The notes: generated by a model not told the origin, from the sequence alone. DNA of 64,000 nt from Jeotgalicoccus halotolerans (GCF_003387165.1 NZ_QUMW01000009.1:434001-498000), one strand, 5' to 3'; positions 35,920 through 45,754 are shown, numbered from the stretch's first letter. Translations and numbers: made by a program.

Positions 35920-36093
35920 CTAATTTATTATTTGATCAATTCTTGAAATATAAATTTCAATTAAATTCATACGGATATCCAGCACCAGCTGAAACCTATT
36001 ATAGTAATGATAGTATACTCCGATTAAATATATAAGTAAAAAGTAGACTGACAGGCTGAAAAATCCGTCATTTTTTGAAGATAAATGTCTCAT
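35920..36093 (-). CDS. comGG: Short ComGG-like pseudopilin (57 aa)
   Basis: ATG 36093 lies inside the end of comGF (26-nt overlap) and the frame ends at TAG 35920, 12 nt before the aroK start. It reads MRHLSSKNDGFFSLSVYFLL, then IYLIGVYYHYYNRFQLVLDI and 17 more residues. The basic N-terminus, Gly-Phe, and hydrophobic stretch match minor competence pseudopilins, and the position is exactly that of comGG. At 57 aa it is half the usual ~120, so the C-terminal globular part is missing. It has no close paralogue in the window. Confidence 0.6.
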   Translation of the reverse strand: MRHLSSKNDGFFSLSVYFLLIYLIGVYYHYYNRFQLVLDIRMNLIEIYISRIDQIIN

Positions 36094-36478
36094 CGGCTGC
36101 TCCTTTCAGCTCCAGACTTACCGCTTCTTTTGTTTCAGCAGTAATAAATTCCTCGATATTAAACATTAAAGTAACAAACCCCTCGTCTTCGATACTTTTA
36201 ATAATTCTGCCGTTGGAATATCTGTAGGTAATCTTTCCTCTGTCAGTTGTAAAGTGAACAGCTGTGCCGGCAGCTTCAATTTTTCGGGAGGACTTATATG
36301 TCTCCATAATATCCAGTGTGAAGATATCAGTGTCGTAGTAATCCTCTTGCAGCTCGAGTGTTTGAAACAAAGCTATCACCGCTGGCATGACTGCCATAAT
36401 CAGTGCTGCAGTCATAAGCGACAGCAGCATTTCCATAAAGGTAAAACCGTCAGCTGCATATTTTTTTGAGCCGTTCAT
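36068..36478 (-). CDS. comGF: Competence minor pseudopilin ComGF
   Basis: 136 aa with prepilin-like DGFTFMEMLLSLMTAALIMAVMP near the N-terminus and the ComGF-type C-terminal half (GKITYRYSNGRIIKSIEDEG). Start ATG 36478 with GGAGGTG 7 nt upstream; it overlaps comGE by 29 nt. Part of the DNA-uptake pseudopilus in the cell wall. Confidence 0.85.
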   Translation of the reverse strand: MNGSKKYAADGFTFMEMLLSLMTAALIMAVMPAVIALFQTLELQEDYYDTDIFTLDIMETYKSSRKIEAAGTAVHFTTDRGKITYRYSNGRIIKSIEDEGFVTLMFNIEEFITAETKEAVSLELKGAADETFIFKK

Positions 36479-36707
36479 CACATGGCACCTCCGCTTTGTT
36501 AAATAGTTCTGCAGCCTTACTGATATAATCGGCGGAGGAATCATACCGGCTGCTTAAAGTATATAGTTCGCGGTAAAATTTCAGCTGTGCCATGCTGTCT
36601 CCGTCGAGAACGGAAATGTCTATAAGACCAGGCAGCATCAGAACGATGACTGTAAATATTAAAAGTGCAAGCATGCTGTCGTAGAGAAGAAAGCCTTCAT
36701 TGTTCAA
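36450..36707 (-). CDS. comGE: Competence minor pseudopilin ComGE
   Basis: 85 aa, N-terminus NNEGFLLYDSMLALLIFTVI resembles a type IV prepilin hydrophobic helix with Gly-Phe but lacks a clear Glu at position 5. Identified mainly by order between comGD and comGF. It overlaps comGD by 11 nt. Confidence 0.75.
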   Translation of the reverse strand: MNNEGFLLYDSMLALLIFTVIVLMLPGLIDISVLDGDSMAQLKFYRELYTLSSRYDSSADYISKAAELFNKAEVPCDERLKKICS

Positions 36708-37128
36708 TACGGAACCTCCCTTTCAATATTTGAAAAATAAATTTAACGTTTTTCTCTCCGCATGATAAATACACTGTGCCAAAAGCACTCGTATCTCCGC
36801 TCGTCCTGTAGGAAAACTGCTTCATGCCGAAATCTTCGAGCCGGCATGCATGCAGCTCATAATGTGAAATAACAGTGCGTGCTTTATCGCGTACTGTAAT
36901 AGACTGGTTATTATATTCCATAAATACTGTATATGACTCTTGTTTTGCCAGTGCATTCATTTGGGCGCCTTGGAATACATAGCTGATATTTTCGATTTCA
37001 TCCGCAAGATCGTGCTGCCGGTATACAGGTAGATGCGGCAGGGATATCGATAAAATGATACTGACAATCATCAAAGTCAGCATCATTTCCATCATGGTAA
37101 AGCCGCTACTGTCTCGTGGCTTCGCCAT
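36697..37128 (-). CDS. comGD: Competence minor pseudopilin ComGD
   Basis: 143 aa. The class III signal SSGFTMMEMMLTLMIVSIIL has Gly(-1)-Phe(+1) and Glu(+5), so ComC-type peptidase cleavage is expected. The rest is a beta-rich pilin-like domain (YTVFMEYNNQSITVRDKART). It overlaps comGC by 23 nt. Confidence 0.85.
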   Translation of the reverse strand: MAKPRDSSGFTMMEMMLTLMIVSIILSISLPHLPVYRQHDLADEIENISYVFQGAQMNALAKQESYTVFMEYNNQSITVRDKARTVISHYELHACRLEDFGMKQFSYRTSGDTSAFGTVYLSCGEKNVKFIFQILKGRFRIEQ

Positions 37129-37429
37129 TATTTATCGTAATTGTATCGCCGTTTTGGCAGCTGACCTGTTCAGCTGTTAAATAGTCAGGTACAAGATCTT
37201 GAATTGTTGCAGGTGTTCCGCCTTCGTTCAGCGTATAAGCTTCAATCTGGCTCTGGACCATGCGCACCTGCGCCTCACAGCCCGTGTCCTGCACGTTTCT
37301 GCTCTGGGCGGCGATGTTCGGAATAATAAGTATAATCAGCACGGAGATAACGAGCAGGACCAGCAGCATTTCAATCAGTGTAAAGCCTTCTTCCCTGTTT
37401 TTAAATTTACGGTTGATTGTTTTTCTCAT
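37106..37429 (-). CDS. comGC: Major competence pseudopilin ComGC
   Basis: 107 aa. EEGFTLIEMLLVLLVISVLI is a canonical type IV prepilin site with Glu(+5). Two cysteines (about residues 51 and 91) could form the disulfide known from ComGC. It builds the pilus that captures transforming DNA. It follows comGB by 12 nt. Confidence 0.93.
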   Translation of the reverse strand: MRKTINRKFKNREEGFTLIEMLLVLLVISVLIILIIPNIAAQSRNVQDTGCEAQVRMVQSQIEAYTLNEGGTPATIQDLVPDYLTAEQVSCQNGDTITINNGEATRQ

Positions 37430-37441
37430 AATATTTTCCTC

Positions 37442-38497
37442 CTATTTTATCGAACTGAGCATATTGAATATCGGTAATACGATGACTAAATATAAACAGA
37501 CAATCAGAAGCCCGAGAATTAAAAATATGACGGGCTGGATTTTTTTCGTTAAGCTTTCAACTTTAATAATGATATTTTCTAGAGAGTATTCGCTGTAAAT
37601 AATCAGTTCCTGTCCAACATTGCTGTTGTACTCGCCGTGATTGACAAATACCGCGAGCCGTTTATCGAGCATGTCCAGCTCTTCTATCGCCTCCCCGAGC
37701 GATGTGCCGAAAAGAAGCTGCTCTTCTATCGTTTCTGCAGCGAGGCTTAAATAACGGTTGATTGTCTGCGTTTTAAACAGCAGTATAATTTCTTTCACTT
37801 CGAGACCGTTATTTAAAAAGTAGCCGAACTCGCGCGAGAAGCGGTAGGTGACATAATATTTAAAATAAGTTTTAACGACAGGTATACCGAGCAGAAGCTT
37901 TGCAGCGAGCTTTGTATTTTTCAAATTCAGTATCAGCAGTATTACGAAGAGTATAAGAACCGCCGTCCCTAAAATACTGAAAGCCGCATACGGCAGATAA
38001 TTTAATATGAGCGTGAGCATGCTGACGAGTATCGTCTTATCTGCCTGCATTGCGCTGTACAGCTCATTAAACTGCGGTATTACTGTGTAATTCAGCAGCA
38101 CGAGCATAATGATGAATACTGCAACGAGCACGAGAGGATACTGCAGTGTTTTAGCCAGCTGCTGCGTTGTCTGCCGGCGCGTGTTTAAATATTCCCCCGA
38201 CTGTTCAAGATTTGAAATGATCTCACCGTGTATTTCAGCGAATGATACCTGCATAATAATCGATTTAGAGAAGCCGAGATATTTCAAGACGGCGCTCAGC
38301 GATGCACCGCTGTCAATCAATTCTAAGAGCTTTCTTCTATCCGGCTCTTTAATGACCTCGTACTGTTCGGTTAAGAAGGTTAATGCTTGCTGCATCGTAA
38401 AACCGTTCCTTAAAAGACCGGCGAGTTTGATTAAAAAATGAGCATCGTATTTGCCGAGTTTACTGGAAGGACCGATTGTAATGTTTATATTCTTCAT
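37442..38497 (-). CDS. comGB: Competence pilus membrane platform protein ComGB
   Basis: 351-aa PilC/GspF-type protein with two homologous T2SSF halves, each with a cytoplasmic helical domain and transmembrane segments (about 117-140, 167-190 and 325-346). FSREFGYFLNNGLEVKEIIL is characteristic. The ATG at 38497 lies in the comGA end (38-nt overlap) and has a weak ribosome site, consistent with coupling. Confidence 0.92.
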   Translation of the reverse strand: MKNINITIGPSSKLGKYDAHFLIKLAGLLRNGFTMQQALTFLTEQYEVIKEPDRRKLLELIDSGASLSAVLKYLGFSKSIIMQVSFAEIHGEIISNLEQSGEYLNTRRQTTQQLAKTLQYPLVLVAVFIIMLVLLNYTVIPQFNELYSAMQADKTILVSMLTLILNYLPYAAFSILGTAVLILFVILLILNLKNTKLAAKLLLGIPVVKTYFKYYVTYRFSREFGYFLNNGLEVKEIILLFKTQTINRYLSLAAETIEEQLLFGTSLGEAIEELDMLDKRLAVFVNHGEYNSNVGQELIIYSEYSLENIIIKVESLTKKIQPVIFLILGLLIVCLYLVIVLPIFNMLSSIK

Positions 38498-39452
38498 CCG
38501 TCAGCGCTCCTTCCCTGTGCAGCTCGATGAGCTTATCCTGGATAGTCGGATACGTTACTGTCCTGCCGTTTAAATGCTTCCGTATCATCTCTTTGTCAAG
38601 ATGTTCATACACGATAAACGAGCCTGCTTCAGTATGAATCAGCCGCTGGTTGACAATGAGTGAAATACTTTCTGCCATCTCTTCTTTGTAGAGACCGTAA
38701 TCTTTCAGCCGGGTCAGCGTACTGAGAGCACTTTTGCTGTGAAAAGTGCTCAGCACCAAATGTCCTGAAAGACTTGTTTTCAGCAGCTCTTCTGCGATGA
38801 TTTTGTCCCTGATTTCACCGAACATAATGATGTCCGGGTCGCACCGGAGTACTCCCCGGATAAGAGGCGCATAACTCAGATTCGCTTTATCGTTAATTTC
38901 GACCTGGACCAGTCCGCTGATATCAAATTCCACCGGATCTTCAATACTGATAATCTGTCTGGTACCGTCTTTTGCGGCATCTGTTGCGAGTCTGTACATA
39001 ACTGTACTTTTCCCCGACCCTGTAGGCCCTGTAAAGAGAATCAGCCCTTGTGACAGCTTCATGTGCGAAGCGAGAAATTTGTAATCTTCGTCTTTATAAA
39101 AAAGACTTTCGGAAGATTTTGCTGCACTTGTGTTCAGCAGTCTGATGACTACAATTTCTTTCATAATTGTGAGCGGAAGTGTACTGACTCGGATATTGCA
39201 CTGCAAATCCCCGATATAAAAACTCGTCCGGCCGCTCTGGGGCACCTTGTGCTCGTTAATATCCAGTTCCGCAATGAACTTCAAATAGTTAATCAGCCGT
39301 TTCAGCATATCGAGTTCCAGGGTGCGGACGGCTACCATCTTTCCGCGGATACGTTTTTTTACCGATCCTTCAGTTTTTTCGAACGTAATGTGAATATCAC
39401 TTGCGCCGCTGTCATATGCATCCTTAATTAATGTTTCTGCCAAGCTTTTCAA
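38460..39452 (-). CDS. comGA: Competence pilus assembly ATPase ComGA
   Basis: 330-aa PilB/VirB11-type secretion ATPase. Walker A is GPTGSGKST (about residue 143), followed by SIEDPVEFDISGLVQVEIND (Asp box), RGVLRCDPDIIMFGEIRD (Walker B) and SGHLVLSTFHSKSALS (His box). First gene of the comG operon. The TTG start at 39452 has a strong AGGAGGTG 7 nt upstream. Upstream AAAGGAAAT resembles a sigma-H -35, but no matching -10 (GAAT) was found. Confidence 0.94.
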   Translation of the reverse strand: MKSLAETLIKDAYDSGASDIHITFEKTEGSVKKRIRGKMVAVRTLELDMLKRLINYLKFIAELDINEHKVPQSGRTSFYIGDLQCNIRVSTLPLTIMKEIVVIRLLNTSAAKSSESLFYKDEDYKFLASHMKLSQGLILFTGPTGSGKSTVMYRLATDAAKDGTRQIISIEDPVEFDISGLVQVEINDKANLSYAPLIRGVLRCDPDIIMFGEIRDKIIAEELLKTSLSGHLVLSTFHSKSALSTLTRLKDYGLYKEEMAESISLIVNQRLIHTEAGSFIVYEHLDKEMIRKHLNGRTVTYPTIQDKLIELHREGALTDEEYKHYNRSFQ

Positions 39453-39678
39453 AAAAAAACACCTCCTACCCTATATATAGGCCAAAAGTGCGATTTCCTT
39501 TTAAAAAAGTTACTTAAACACAAAAATAGCAAAACTGGTTTACTTTTTACACAAAATTACATAGTTTTGGAATTTATTTACATCAAAATAAATGTAATTA
39601 CTATTTACATTAGCCGTTGTATTATCTATAATTGAATTTAATGATATGTAAAATTATTCAGGTGGGAGGATGTAACAC

Positions 39679-39927
39679 ATGGATAAAGTATTTAAAATGA
39701 TTGGGTTCTGGACAGCGATGTTTGCCATTCTGTTCTATATCGGAGATATGGTAACAATGTCATTATTCTTCGTTGCACAGACAGGACTTTTTGTCTTACT
39801 AGGCTATATGAAATTAACTGAAAGAATGTACTTGTACGTATTTGCTGCCTACTTGATTCTGTTCTTTGTCGGCTTTACATATTACACAACATTCTTACTG
39901 GAACCATCTTTTGGAAACCAGCATTAA
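39679..39927 (+). CDS. DUF2626 small membrane protein (YqgY-like)
   Basis: 82 aa with three hydrophobic helices (about 7-22, 25-42, 52-72) and the family start MDKVFKMIGFWTAMFA. GGGAGG precedes the ATG. Function unknown; the gene is next to comG and the MBL gene (yqgX) in Bacillus too. Confidence 0.85.
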   Translation: MDKVFKMIGFWTAMFAILFYIGDMVTMSLFFVAQTGLFVLLGYMKLTERMYLYVFAAYLILFFVGFTYYTTFLLEPSFGNQH

Positions 39928-39932
39928 TTAAA

Positions 39933-39968
39933 AAAAGAGCAGGAACACACCGGTGTTCCTGCTCTTTT
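39933..39968. terminator. Bidirectional terminator
   Basis: AAAAGAGCAGGAACAC-ACCG-GTGTTCCTGCTCTTTT is a 16-bp perfect stem between the DUF2626 gene and the MBL hydrolase gene that converge on it. Confidence 0.95.
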
Positions 39969-39985
39969 TATTTGGCTGCTGCCTA

Positions 39986-40597
39986 TTAACGCACGTAGGG
40001 ATTATTCTCTTTTTCATCTCCGATGGTTGTGGGTACATTATGTCCTGCATAAACAGTTGTTTCCGGAGCGAGCTTGTACAGTTTTTCCCTGATAGAATGC
40101 ATCAGTTCAGGTGTGCTGCCGCCATAAAGATCTGTGCGCCCCACTCCTTTGTTAAATAAGACATCGCCGGAAATAACAAAATCTTCAAATTTATAGCTCA
40201 GCGATCCGGGGGAATGTCCTGGTGTATGAATCACATCGAATTTAAAGGCCCCTACAGCTGCCGGGCCTTCTTTTAGGATATTTGGGCTCACTGATGAAGT
40301 AATCTCCTCAGTAAAGCGGACTGAGCCGTTTTTAGAGGTGTCTGTCAGCCAGTCTGTTTCGATATCCGACATATAGACTTCAGCATCTGTAAATTCCTGA
40401 ACTTCATCCAGTGCTCCAAAATGATCGTAGTGCGTATGAGTTAAAAGGATGCCGTCCACAGGCAGTCCGATATCTTTCAATTTACCGGTAATTACATTTG
40501 CTTCCGCCGACGGATCTACTACCAGTACGCTTTCTCCATTGCTCACAATATAACAGTTTGTTGATAAAGCCCCTAAAGGCAATCTTGTAATTTTCAT
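39986..40597 (-). CDS. yqgX: MBL-fold hydrolase (YqgX, glyoxalase II-like)
   Basis: 203 aa with zinc ligands in LLTHTHYDHFGALDEV, VIHTPGHSPGSLSY, ISGDVLFNKGVGRTDLYGG and TTVYAGHNVPTTIGDEK. Related to hydroxyacylglutathione hydrolase; with bacillithiol as the main thiol in this group, the substrate may be a bacillithiol thioester, but that is inference. Confidence 0.9.
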   Translation of the reverse strand: MKITRLPLGALSTNCYIVSNGESVLVVDPSAEANVITGKLKDIGLPVDGILLTHTHYDHFGALDEVQEFTDAEVYMSDIETDWLTDTSKNGSVRFTEEITSSVSPNILKEGPAAVGAFKFDVIHTPGHSPGSLSYKFEDFVISGDVLFNKGVGRTDLYGGSTPELMHSIREKLYKLAPETTVYAGHNVPTTIGDEKENNPYVR

Positions 40598-40695
40598 TAA
40601 TAATCACTCTCCAAAATGTTCTCGACAAAACTATATATTAATTATACAATATTGTTAAGTGATTGTTTAAAGAGAAAGATTAGGGGGTCAATATA

Positions 40696-40932
40696 ATGCC
40701 TTTCTTCGATACAGGAGAATTATTTAGTATTGGTGGACTGACTATTAGAATCGGAGTTAATGCTCTTGCAATTTTAATGGGCTTAGTTGCAGTATTTGGA
40801 ATTATCGGGCTTTTAAACTCGATGAAAGCTAAAAACATCCTGGCTGCCGCATTCAGTGCAATAACAGTTCTGGTCTTTGGACTTTGGGCGCTTGCAACTA
40901 TATTTACATTCGGCTATCCGGATCTCGGTTAA
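40696..40932 (+). CDS. DUF2759 small membrane protein (YqgW-like)
   Basis: 78 aa with two transmembrane helices (about 20-41 and 47-69); AGGGGGT precedes the ATG. The yqgW-yqgX-yqgY neighbourhood is the same as in Bacillus. Function unknown. Confidence 0.75.
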   Translation: MPFFDTGELFSIGGLTIRIGVNALAILMGLVAVFGIIGLLNSMKAKNILAAAFSAITVLVFGLWALATIFTFGYPDLG

Positions 40933-40951
40933 TTAATGAATAACGAAAAAG

Positions 40952-40986
40952 AAATACTCCTTCTGGATTTCCCAGAAGGAGTATTT
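40952..40986. terminator. Bidirectional terminator between the DUF2759 gene and argH
   Basis: AAATACTCCTTCTGG-(5 nt)-CCAGAAGGAGTATTT forms a 15-bp stem; it ends both converging genes. Confidence 0.92.
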
Positions 40987-40991
40987 TAATG

Positions 40992-42365
40992 TTACATATG
41001 ATTTTTAGCGACTTCCAGCTGCTGTTTAACAGACTCTGTACCTGTTGATCCGTAGCTGATTCTTCTATTGACGACAACTTGAGGCGACAAGATGCTGTAG
41101 ATATCTTCTTCGATTACATTGCTGGCTGCTTTAAATTCCGGCAGCGGCAGATCTTTAAGATAAATCCCTTTATTAATGCATGACAGTACCAGTTTTCCGA
41201 CAATTTCATGAGAGTCCCTAAAAGGAATGCCTTTAGCAACTAGATAATCCGCGAGTTCCGTTGCATTGGAAAAATCTTCGGTTACAGCTTCTTCCAGCAC
41301 TTCTTCGTTAATCGTCAATGTTTCAAGCATGCCATTCATAATTTTAAGGGAGCCCTTTATGGTTGTCAGTGAATCAAACAGGCCTTCCTTGTCTTCCTGC
41401 ATATCCTTGTTATACGTCAGCGGCAGCCCTTTTAAGAGCATCAGCATAGACATGAGATGCCCTGCAGTCCGTCCGCTTTTTCCGCGGATCAGTTCGGCCA
41501 TATCGGGATTTTTCTTCTGCGGCATCATCGAAGAGCCCGTCGTAAACGCATCGCTCAGCGTGACGAAATTCGCTTCATCCGTCGTCCAGAAAATCAATTC
41601 TTCAGATAATCTCGATAAATGCACCATCGAAAGCGAAATATTCGCCAGCGTTTCAACGATGTAGTCCCTGTCGCTCACCGCATCCATGCTGTTGTGGTAT
41701 ATACCTGAAAAACCGAGCTCGTCTTTCGTCTGGAAACGATCGATATTAAACGTTGTGCCGCTGATTGCTCCTGCACCTAATGGAGAAACGTCAATACGTT
41801 TTAAAGCATCGTTAAAACGAGATTTGTCACGTTCCAGCATCCAAAAGTAGGTCAGTATATGATGAGAGAATAAAATCGGCTGGGCACGCTGCAGATGAGT
41901 GTAGCCGGGCATAATGACACCGATGTGATTTTCTGCAAGTTCGATAATTGTCTGCTGCAGCAATTCAATACTCTCAATAACTGTCTTAACTTCTTTTTTA
42001 ACGTATAAATGCATATCTGTCGCAACCTGATCATTCCTGCTTCTGGCTGTATGCAGTTTGCCGCCTGCTGCGCCGATTTTCTCAATCAGTTTTGCTTCGA
42101 CATTCATATGAATATCTTCCTCTGATACGCTGAAGACCAGTTTATTATTGTTGTAGTCATCTAAGATGCTCATCAATCCATCTTTAATCAGGCTGTTTTC
42201 TTCTTCGGTAATAATATTTTGGGCTGCGAGCATATTAGCATGTGCAATACTGCCGTTAATATCCTCTTCAATCAGGACTTTATCAAAATGGATGGAAGCA
42301 TTAAACTCTTCCACCCATGAAATTGAATCCTCCTGGAATCTGCCGCCCCAGGCTTTTTTACTCAT
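40992..42365 (-). CDS. argH: Argininosuccinate lyase
   Basis: Splits argininosuccinate to arginine and fumarate. 457 aa; fumarase/aspartase signature [19 protein letters not shown], with [16 protein letters not shown] and [16 protein letters not shown]. The ATG at 42365 ([10 protein letters not shown]) overlaps the argG stop by 8 nt (ATGAGTAA). Confidence 0.96.
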   Translation of the reverse strand: MSKKAWGGRFQEDSISWVEEFNASIHFDKVLIEEDINGSIAHANMLAAQNIITEEENSLIKDGLMSILDDYNNNKLVFSVSEEDIHMNVEAKLIEKIGAAGGKLHTARSRNDQVATDMHLYVKKEVKTVIESIELLQQTIIELAENHIGVIMPGYTHLQRAQPILFSHHILTYFWMLERDKSRFNDALKRIDVSPLGAGAISGTTFNIDRFQTKDELGFSGIYHNSMDAVSDRDYIVETLANISLSMVHLSRLSEELIFWTTDEANFVTLSDAFTTGSSMMPQKKNPDMAELIRGKSGRTAGHLMSMLMLLKGLPLTYNKDMQEDKEGLFDSLTTIKGSLKIMNGMLETLTINEEVLEEAVTEDFSNATELADYLVAKGIPFRDSHEIVGKLVLSCINKGIYLKDLPLPEFKAASNVIEEDIYSILSPQVVVNRRISYGSTGTESVKQQLEVAKNHM

Positions 42366-43566
42366 CCACAGCAACTCCCTGTTCAAGCATCGCTTTCACT
42401 TTAGTAGGCAGTCCGAAGATTTCTATGAAGCCGACAGATGCTTCCTGATTGAAGGCGTCTTCTTTCGTATAAGTTGCCAGTTTCTCATTGTAAAGACTGT
42501 TTTCAGATTTGCGTCCTGTAACAGTGACGTTTCCTTTATATAATTCAACACGCACATCACCGCTGACCGGCTGCTGCATATCTTTCAGAGTCGCTCTCAG
42601 CGTTTCGGATAATGGTGTAAACCATAAGCCGTTGTAAACCTGTTCTGTATATTTCTGTTCAATTACCGGTTTAAAATGAGCGATATCTTTCGTTAAAGTA
42701 ATCGTTTCCAAATCGTGTTTAGCAGTTAAAATTACTTTTGCCGCCGGTGTTTCGTAAATCTCTCTTGATTTAATGCCCACCAGTCTGTTTTCTACATGGT
42801 CGATTCTGCCGATGCCGTGTTTGCCCGCGACTTCGTTTAAATGCAGGATTAATTCATGCAGTTCGAACTTCTCGTTATTGATAGCGACCGGCAGTCCTTT
42901 GTCATAACTGATTAATAATTCTTCAGCCTCCTCCGGAGCATCTTTAATATTTACAGTAAGATCGTAGGCATCTTCCGGCGGTGCTGCCCAAGGATCTTCA
43001 AGGATACCGCATTCGTTGCTTCTGCCCCACAGATTCTGGTCGACAGAATATGGAGAATCAAGATCGATAGGAATTGGAATATTATGCTCTTTCGCGTATT
43101 CGATTTCCTCTTCTCTTGACCATGTCCATTCACGGACAGGTGCGAGTACTTTGATTGACGGATCGAGTGATTTAATAGCCACTTCGAAACGCACCTGGTC
43201 ATTCCCTTTACCTGTACAGCCGTGTGCAACGTAATCGGCATTTGTCTCGTGTGCAATTTCCACAAGTTTCTTAGAAATTAACGGACGGCTGAGTGCAGAT
43301 ACGAGAGGGTATTTCTCTTCGTACATCGAGTTGCCGTAAATTGTATATGCAACGAATTCTTCTGCATATTCTTTTTGTGTATTTATGATGTGACATTCGC
43401 TGGCACCCATTTTTAGTGCTTTGTCATGAACCTGTTCAAGATCTTTGCCTTCACCGACATCAAGACATACCGCTACTACATCAAAACCTTTATCGATAAA
43501 CCACTGAATCGTTACGCTTGTGTCCAATCCGCCTGAATATGCTAATACTACTTTTTTCTGTGCCAT
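42358..43566 (-). CDS. argG: Argininosuccinate synthase
   Basis: Joins citrulline and aspartate with ATP. 402 aa; ATP loop [45 protein letters not shown]. The ATG at 43566 (MAQKKVV) has GAGGTGA 5 nt upstream; the GTG three codons earlier overlaps the site. It forms an argGH operon. Confidence 0.97.
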   Translation of the reverse strand: MAQKKVVLAYSGGLDTSVTIQWFIDKGFDVVAVCLDVGEGKDLEQVHDKALKMGASECHIINTQKEYAEEFVAYTIYGNSMYEEKYPLVSALSRPLISKKLVEIAHETNADYVAHGCTGKGNDQVRFEVAIKSLDPSIKVLAPVREWTWSREEEIEYAKEHNIPIPIDLDSPYSVDQNLWGRSNECGILEDPWAAPPEDAYDLTVNIKDAPEEAEELLISYDKGLPVAINNEKFELHELILHLNEVAGKHGIGRIDHVENRLVGIKSREIYETPAAKVILTAKHDLETITLTKDIAHFKPVIEQKYTEQVYNGLWFTPLSETLRATLKDMQQPVSGDVRVELYKGNVTVTGRKSENSLYNEKLATYTKEDAFNQEASVGFIEIFGLPTKVKAMLEQGVAVDE

Positions 43567-43608
43567 ATATGTCACCTCATAAGTTTTTTTAATTAATTGA
43601 TAATTTAA

Positions 43609-43650
43609 ATACTAACATCATAAAATTACATAATCAAGTATAATTATACA
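43609..43650 (-). promoter_or_regulatory. argGH promoter with ARG-box-like operator
   Basis: TTGATT (43632-43637), a 17-bp spacer and TAGTAT (43609-43614) lie on the reverse strand. TGTATAATTATACT (43637-43650) matches TGAATWWWWATTCA at 11 of 14 positions and abuts the -35. ArgR repression of argGH is expected. Confidence 0.6.
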
Positions 43651-43681
43651 TATAATTAATATACTTCTTGAAAACATAAAA

Positions 43682-43705
43682 AAAGAGGCCGTTATCAGCC
43701 TCTTT
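43682..43705 (-). terminator. Terminator of gluP
   Basis: AAAGAGGC-(8 nt)-GCCTCTTT is followed on the reverse strand by TTTTATG; it ends the cyclo-ligase-gluP transcript. Confidence 0.85.
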
Positions 43706-43721
43706 AATGCTTTTCTATATA

Positions 43722-45131
43722 TTAATTCGCTTCATCAATTAAAATCTGCAGTTCCTCATCTTCGACTGGTGTTTCCAGTTTGTCTATGGCTGCATTCATA
43801 TTGTCATAGTCCTGATTCTTGCGGAACTCGAGTATTTTTTCTTTTGCCGCAAGTTCATTGGACGGATCCATCTCATAGCTTTGATCGACGTACTGCTGGC
43901 CTTTTTCCTCGTTTCCTGCTTCTAAATACAGCTTTCCGAGTAAATAGTAAGTCATATCTGTTGCCGCATCTTTGTTAATCGAATTATTAACAACTTCAAG
44001 CGCGGCGTCGTAATCGCCTTTTTCATAATAGTACAGCGCTTCGTCGTCCATAGGATGAATCGATGTCTGCCGGTTCATGCCGTAATGGCTGAACATGGTG
44101 AATAAAATCAGCACTGCCGCAGCAATAATCGTATATTTTAATTTAACACGGCGGAAATTAAATATTACCCCGAGGAGTACGCCTGTAATCAGACCGCCGA
44201 TATGTGCATAATGGTTAACATTTGCTACAAACATCGATAAGACTGAAACTGCTGCGAATACTGCGATAATCTGGATAAGCAGTTTTGCTTTGATTTTTCT
44301 CGTAATTAATAAATGTACAATGATTAAACCGAGCAGACCGTAAACCGCCCCGCTCGCTCCGAGGGAAATTCCTTCTGTAATAAATACGAGAGAAAAAAGA
44401 CTCGAAATCGCACCTGCTGCAAGATAAGTTATCAGCAGATGCCACGGTGTATATATTCCTTCAACGAATTTGCCGAGTATATACAGCGCAAAAATATTAA
44501 AAAGAAAATGACTGACTCCGACGTGCAAAAAGGTGCTCGTAACCAGCCGGTAATATTCACCGGATGCAACTTCGTAATGGCTGACTGCGAGAAGATTGGT
44601 CAATCCATAAGTATTAAACAGATGAACAAATATCAAATTAATTAACAGGACAATGGTATTTAATGTTACGAACAAGAGCGTCATCGGTGTAAATTTAATC
44701 ATATACTTTTCAAAAGGATGGCGCGACATTAATCTTCGCTTATAAAATGCATCATCTTTCGGTTTTTTATATTTCATATCAATTTTATAAAATGGATTTG
44801 ATATAATTTTCTCGAGATTACTGACTGTTCTGTGATTGACTCTCAATGTTTTCGACTTAAACTTGCGCGTGAATTTTTTTTCAGTTAAATGGTACAGGTT
44901 AATTGTCTTAACAGGAAAACCTGCAATTGCTGAAAGATTATCCGCGGAGTTGAAGATGTTATCAGTAATCGACTCCAGTTCACGATCGGATAAATCCATA
45001 TCCAAAAGGCACAGCAGTGTTTTCTTTTTGCGGTCTTTCAGCCAAATCATGTCTGTATCCTGGTCATAATGAAGAAAATCATAGTTTGTATATTTCGCAA
45101 CTTCAAATGCTGCCTGCCATTTATTCTTCAT
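43722..45131 (-). CDS. gluP: Rhomboid intramembrane serine protease with TPRs (GluP/YqgP)
   Basis: 469 aa. An N-terminal cytoplasmic domain (1-150) is followed by six or seven transmembrane helices with VSHFLFNIFALYILGKF, the nucleophile in GASGAVYGLLG and the catalytic His in NHYAHIGGLITG. The C-terminal ~110 residues are tetratricopeptide repeats (ALYYYEKGDYDAALEVVNNS; YYLLGKLYLEAGNEEKGQQY). In Bacillus YqgP cleaves membrane transporters with FtsH. It overlaps the cyclo-ligase gene by 11 nt. The usual downstream glcK is absent. Confidence 0.93.
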   Translation of the reverse strand: MKNKWQAAFEVAKYTNYDFLHYDQDTDMIWLKDRKKKTLLCLLDMDLSDRELESITDNIFNSADNLSAIAGFPVKTINLYHLTEKKFTRKFKSKTLRVNHRTVSNLEKIISNPFYKIDMKYKKPKDDAFYKRRLMSRHPFEKYMIKFTPMTLLFVTLNTIVLLINLIFVHLFNTYGLTNLLAVSHYEVASGEYYRLVTSTFLHVGVSHFLFNIFALYILGKFVEGIYTPWHLLITYLAAGAISSLFSLVFITEGISLGASGAVYGLLGLIIVHLLITRKIKAKLLIQIIAVFAAVSVLSMFVANVNHYAHIGGLITGVLLGVIFNFRRVKLKYTIIAAAVLILFTMFSHYGMNRQTSIHPMDDEALYYYEKGDYDAALEVVNNSINKDAATDMTYYLLGKLYLEAGNEEKGQQYVDQSYEMDPSNELAAKEKILEFRKNQDYDNMNAAIDKLETPVEDEELQILIDEAN

Positions 45132-45693
45132 GTTCTCTCACTGCTTTTACACTCAATATCTCTTTGTCGGTAATCAGCGTATCGACAGGCAGGTCATGTT
45201 CCATGACGATAGTCTCTCCCAGCTGTTCGCTGAAGATTAAAGAAGCCGTACTGCCTTTAAAACTCGTCAGGAAACGGTCGTAAAAGCCCCCGCCGTAACC
45301 GATCCGGTATCCGTCCGTGCTGAATATCAGCCCCGGTACAATCAGCAGGTCCACATCGTTGTTGACCGGTGCTTCGGGATTTGGAATCGGAATATTTTTC
45401 TCATCAAGCGTGACTTCTTCTTTTGACGTCAGGCGGTGGAAAGTCATCGATTTGTCATCGTAATGACACTGCGGGGAGTATACCTCAATACCTGAGTCAA
45501 GCAGTTCATCAATTAATTTCCAGGTATCGTATTCTATTTTCATCGGCAGGACTATCCCCACACTTTTAAAAGCATGCTTTTGAATAAAATCTTTAGCGTG
45601 CGCTGTAATGCTGTCTTCAGCTTTTGATTTGGCATCTTTGTCCATAGATTTTAAAGTGCTGATCATATTTTGGCGCAACTCTTTTTTAGACAT
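45121..45693 (-). CDS. yqgN: 5-Formyltetrahydrofolate cyclo-ligase
   Basis: ATP-dependent conversion of 5-formyl-THF to 5,10-methenyl-THF. 190 aa; signature IGYGGGFYDRFL with LIVPGLIFSTDGYRIG upstream. Coupled to gluP, as in Bacillus. Confidence 0.92.
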   Translation of the reverse strand: MSKKELRQNMISTLKSMDKDAKSKAEDSITAHAKDFIQKHAFKSVGIVLPMKIEYDTWKLIDELLDSGIEVYSPQCHYDDKSMTFHRLTSKEEVTLDEKNIPIPNPEAPVNNDVDLLIVPGLIFSTDGYRIGYGGGFYDRFLTSFKGSTASLIFSEQLGETIVMEHDLPVDTLITDKEILSVKAVREHEE

Positions 45694-45754
45694 ATTAATA
45701 ACCCCTCACTATTTATTTCTTTCTTACAGTTATTCTATATGAATATAGAAAAAA

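Noticed and set aside
39479-39510. Sigma-H promoter for comGA
   Set aside because: AAAGGAAAT fits a -35, but the expected GAAT-type -10 at 11-12 nt spacing is absent.
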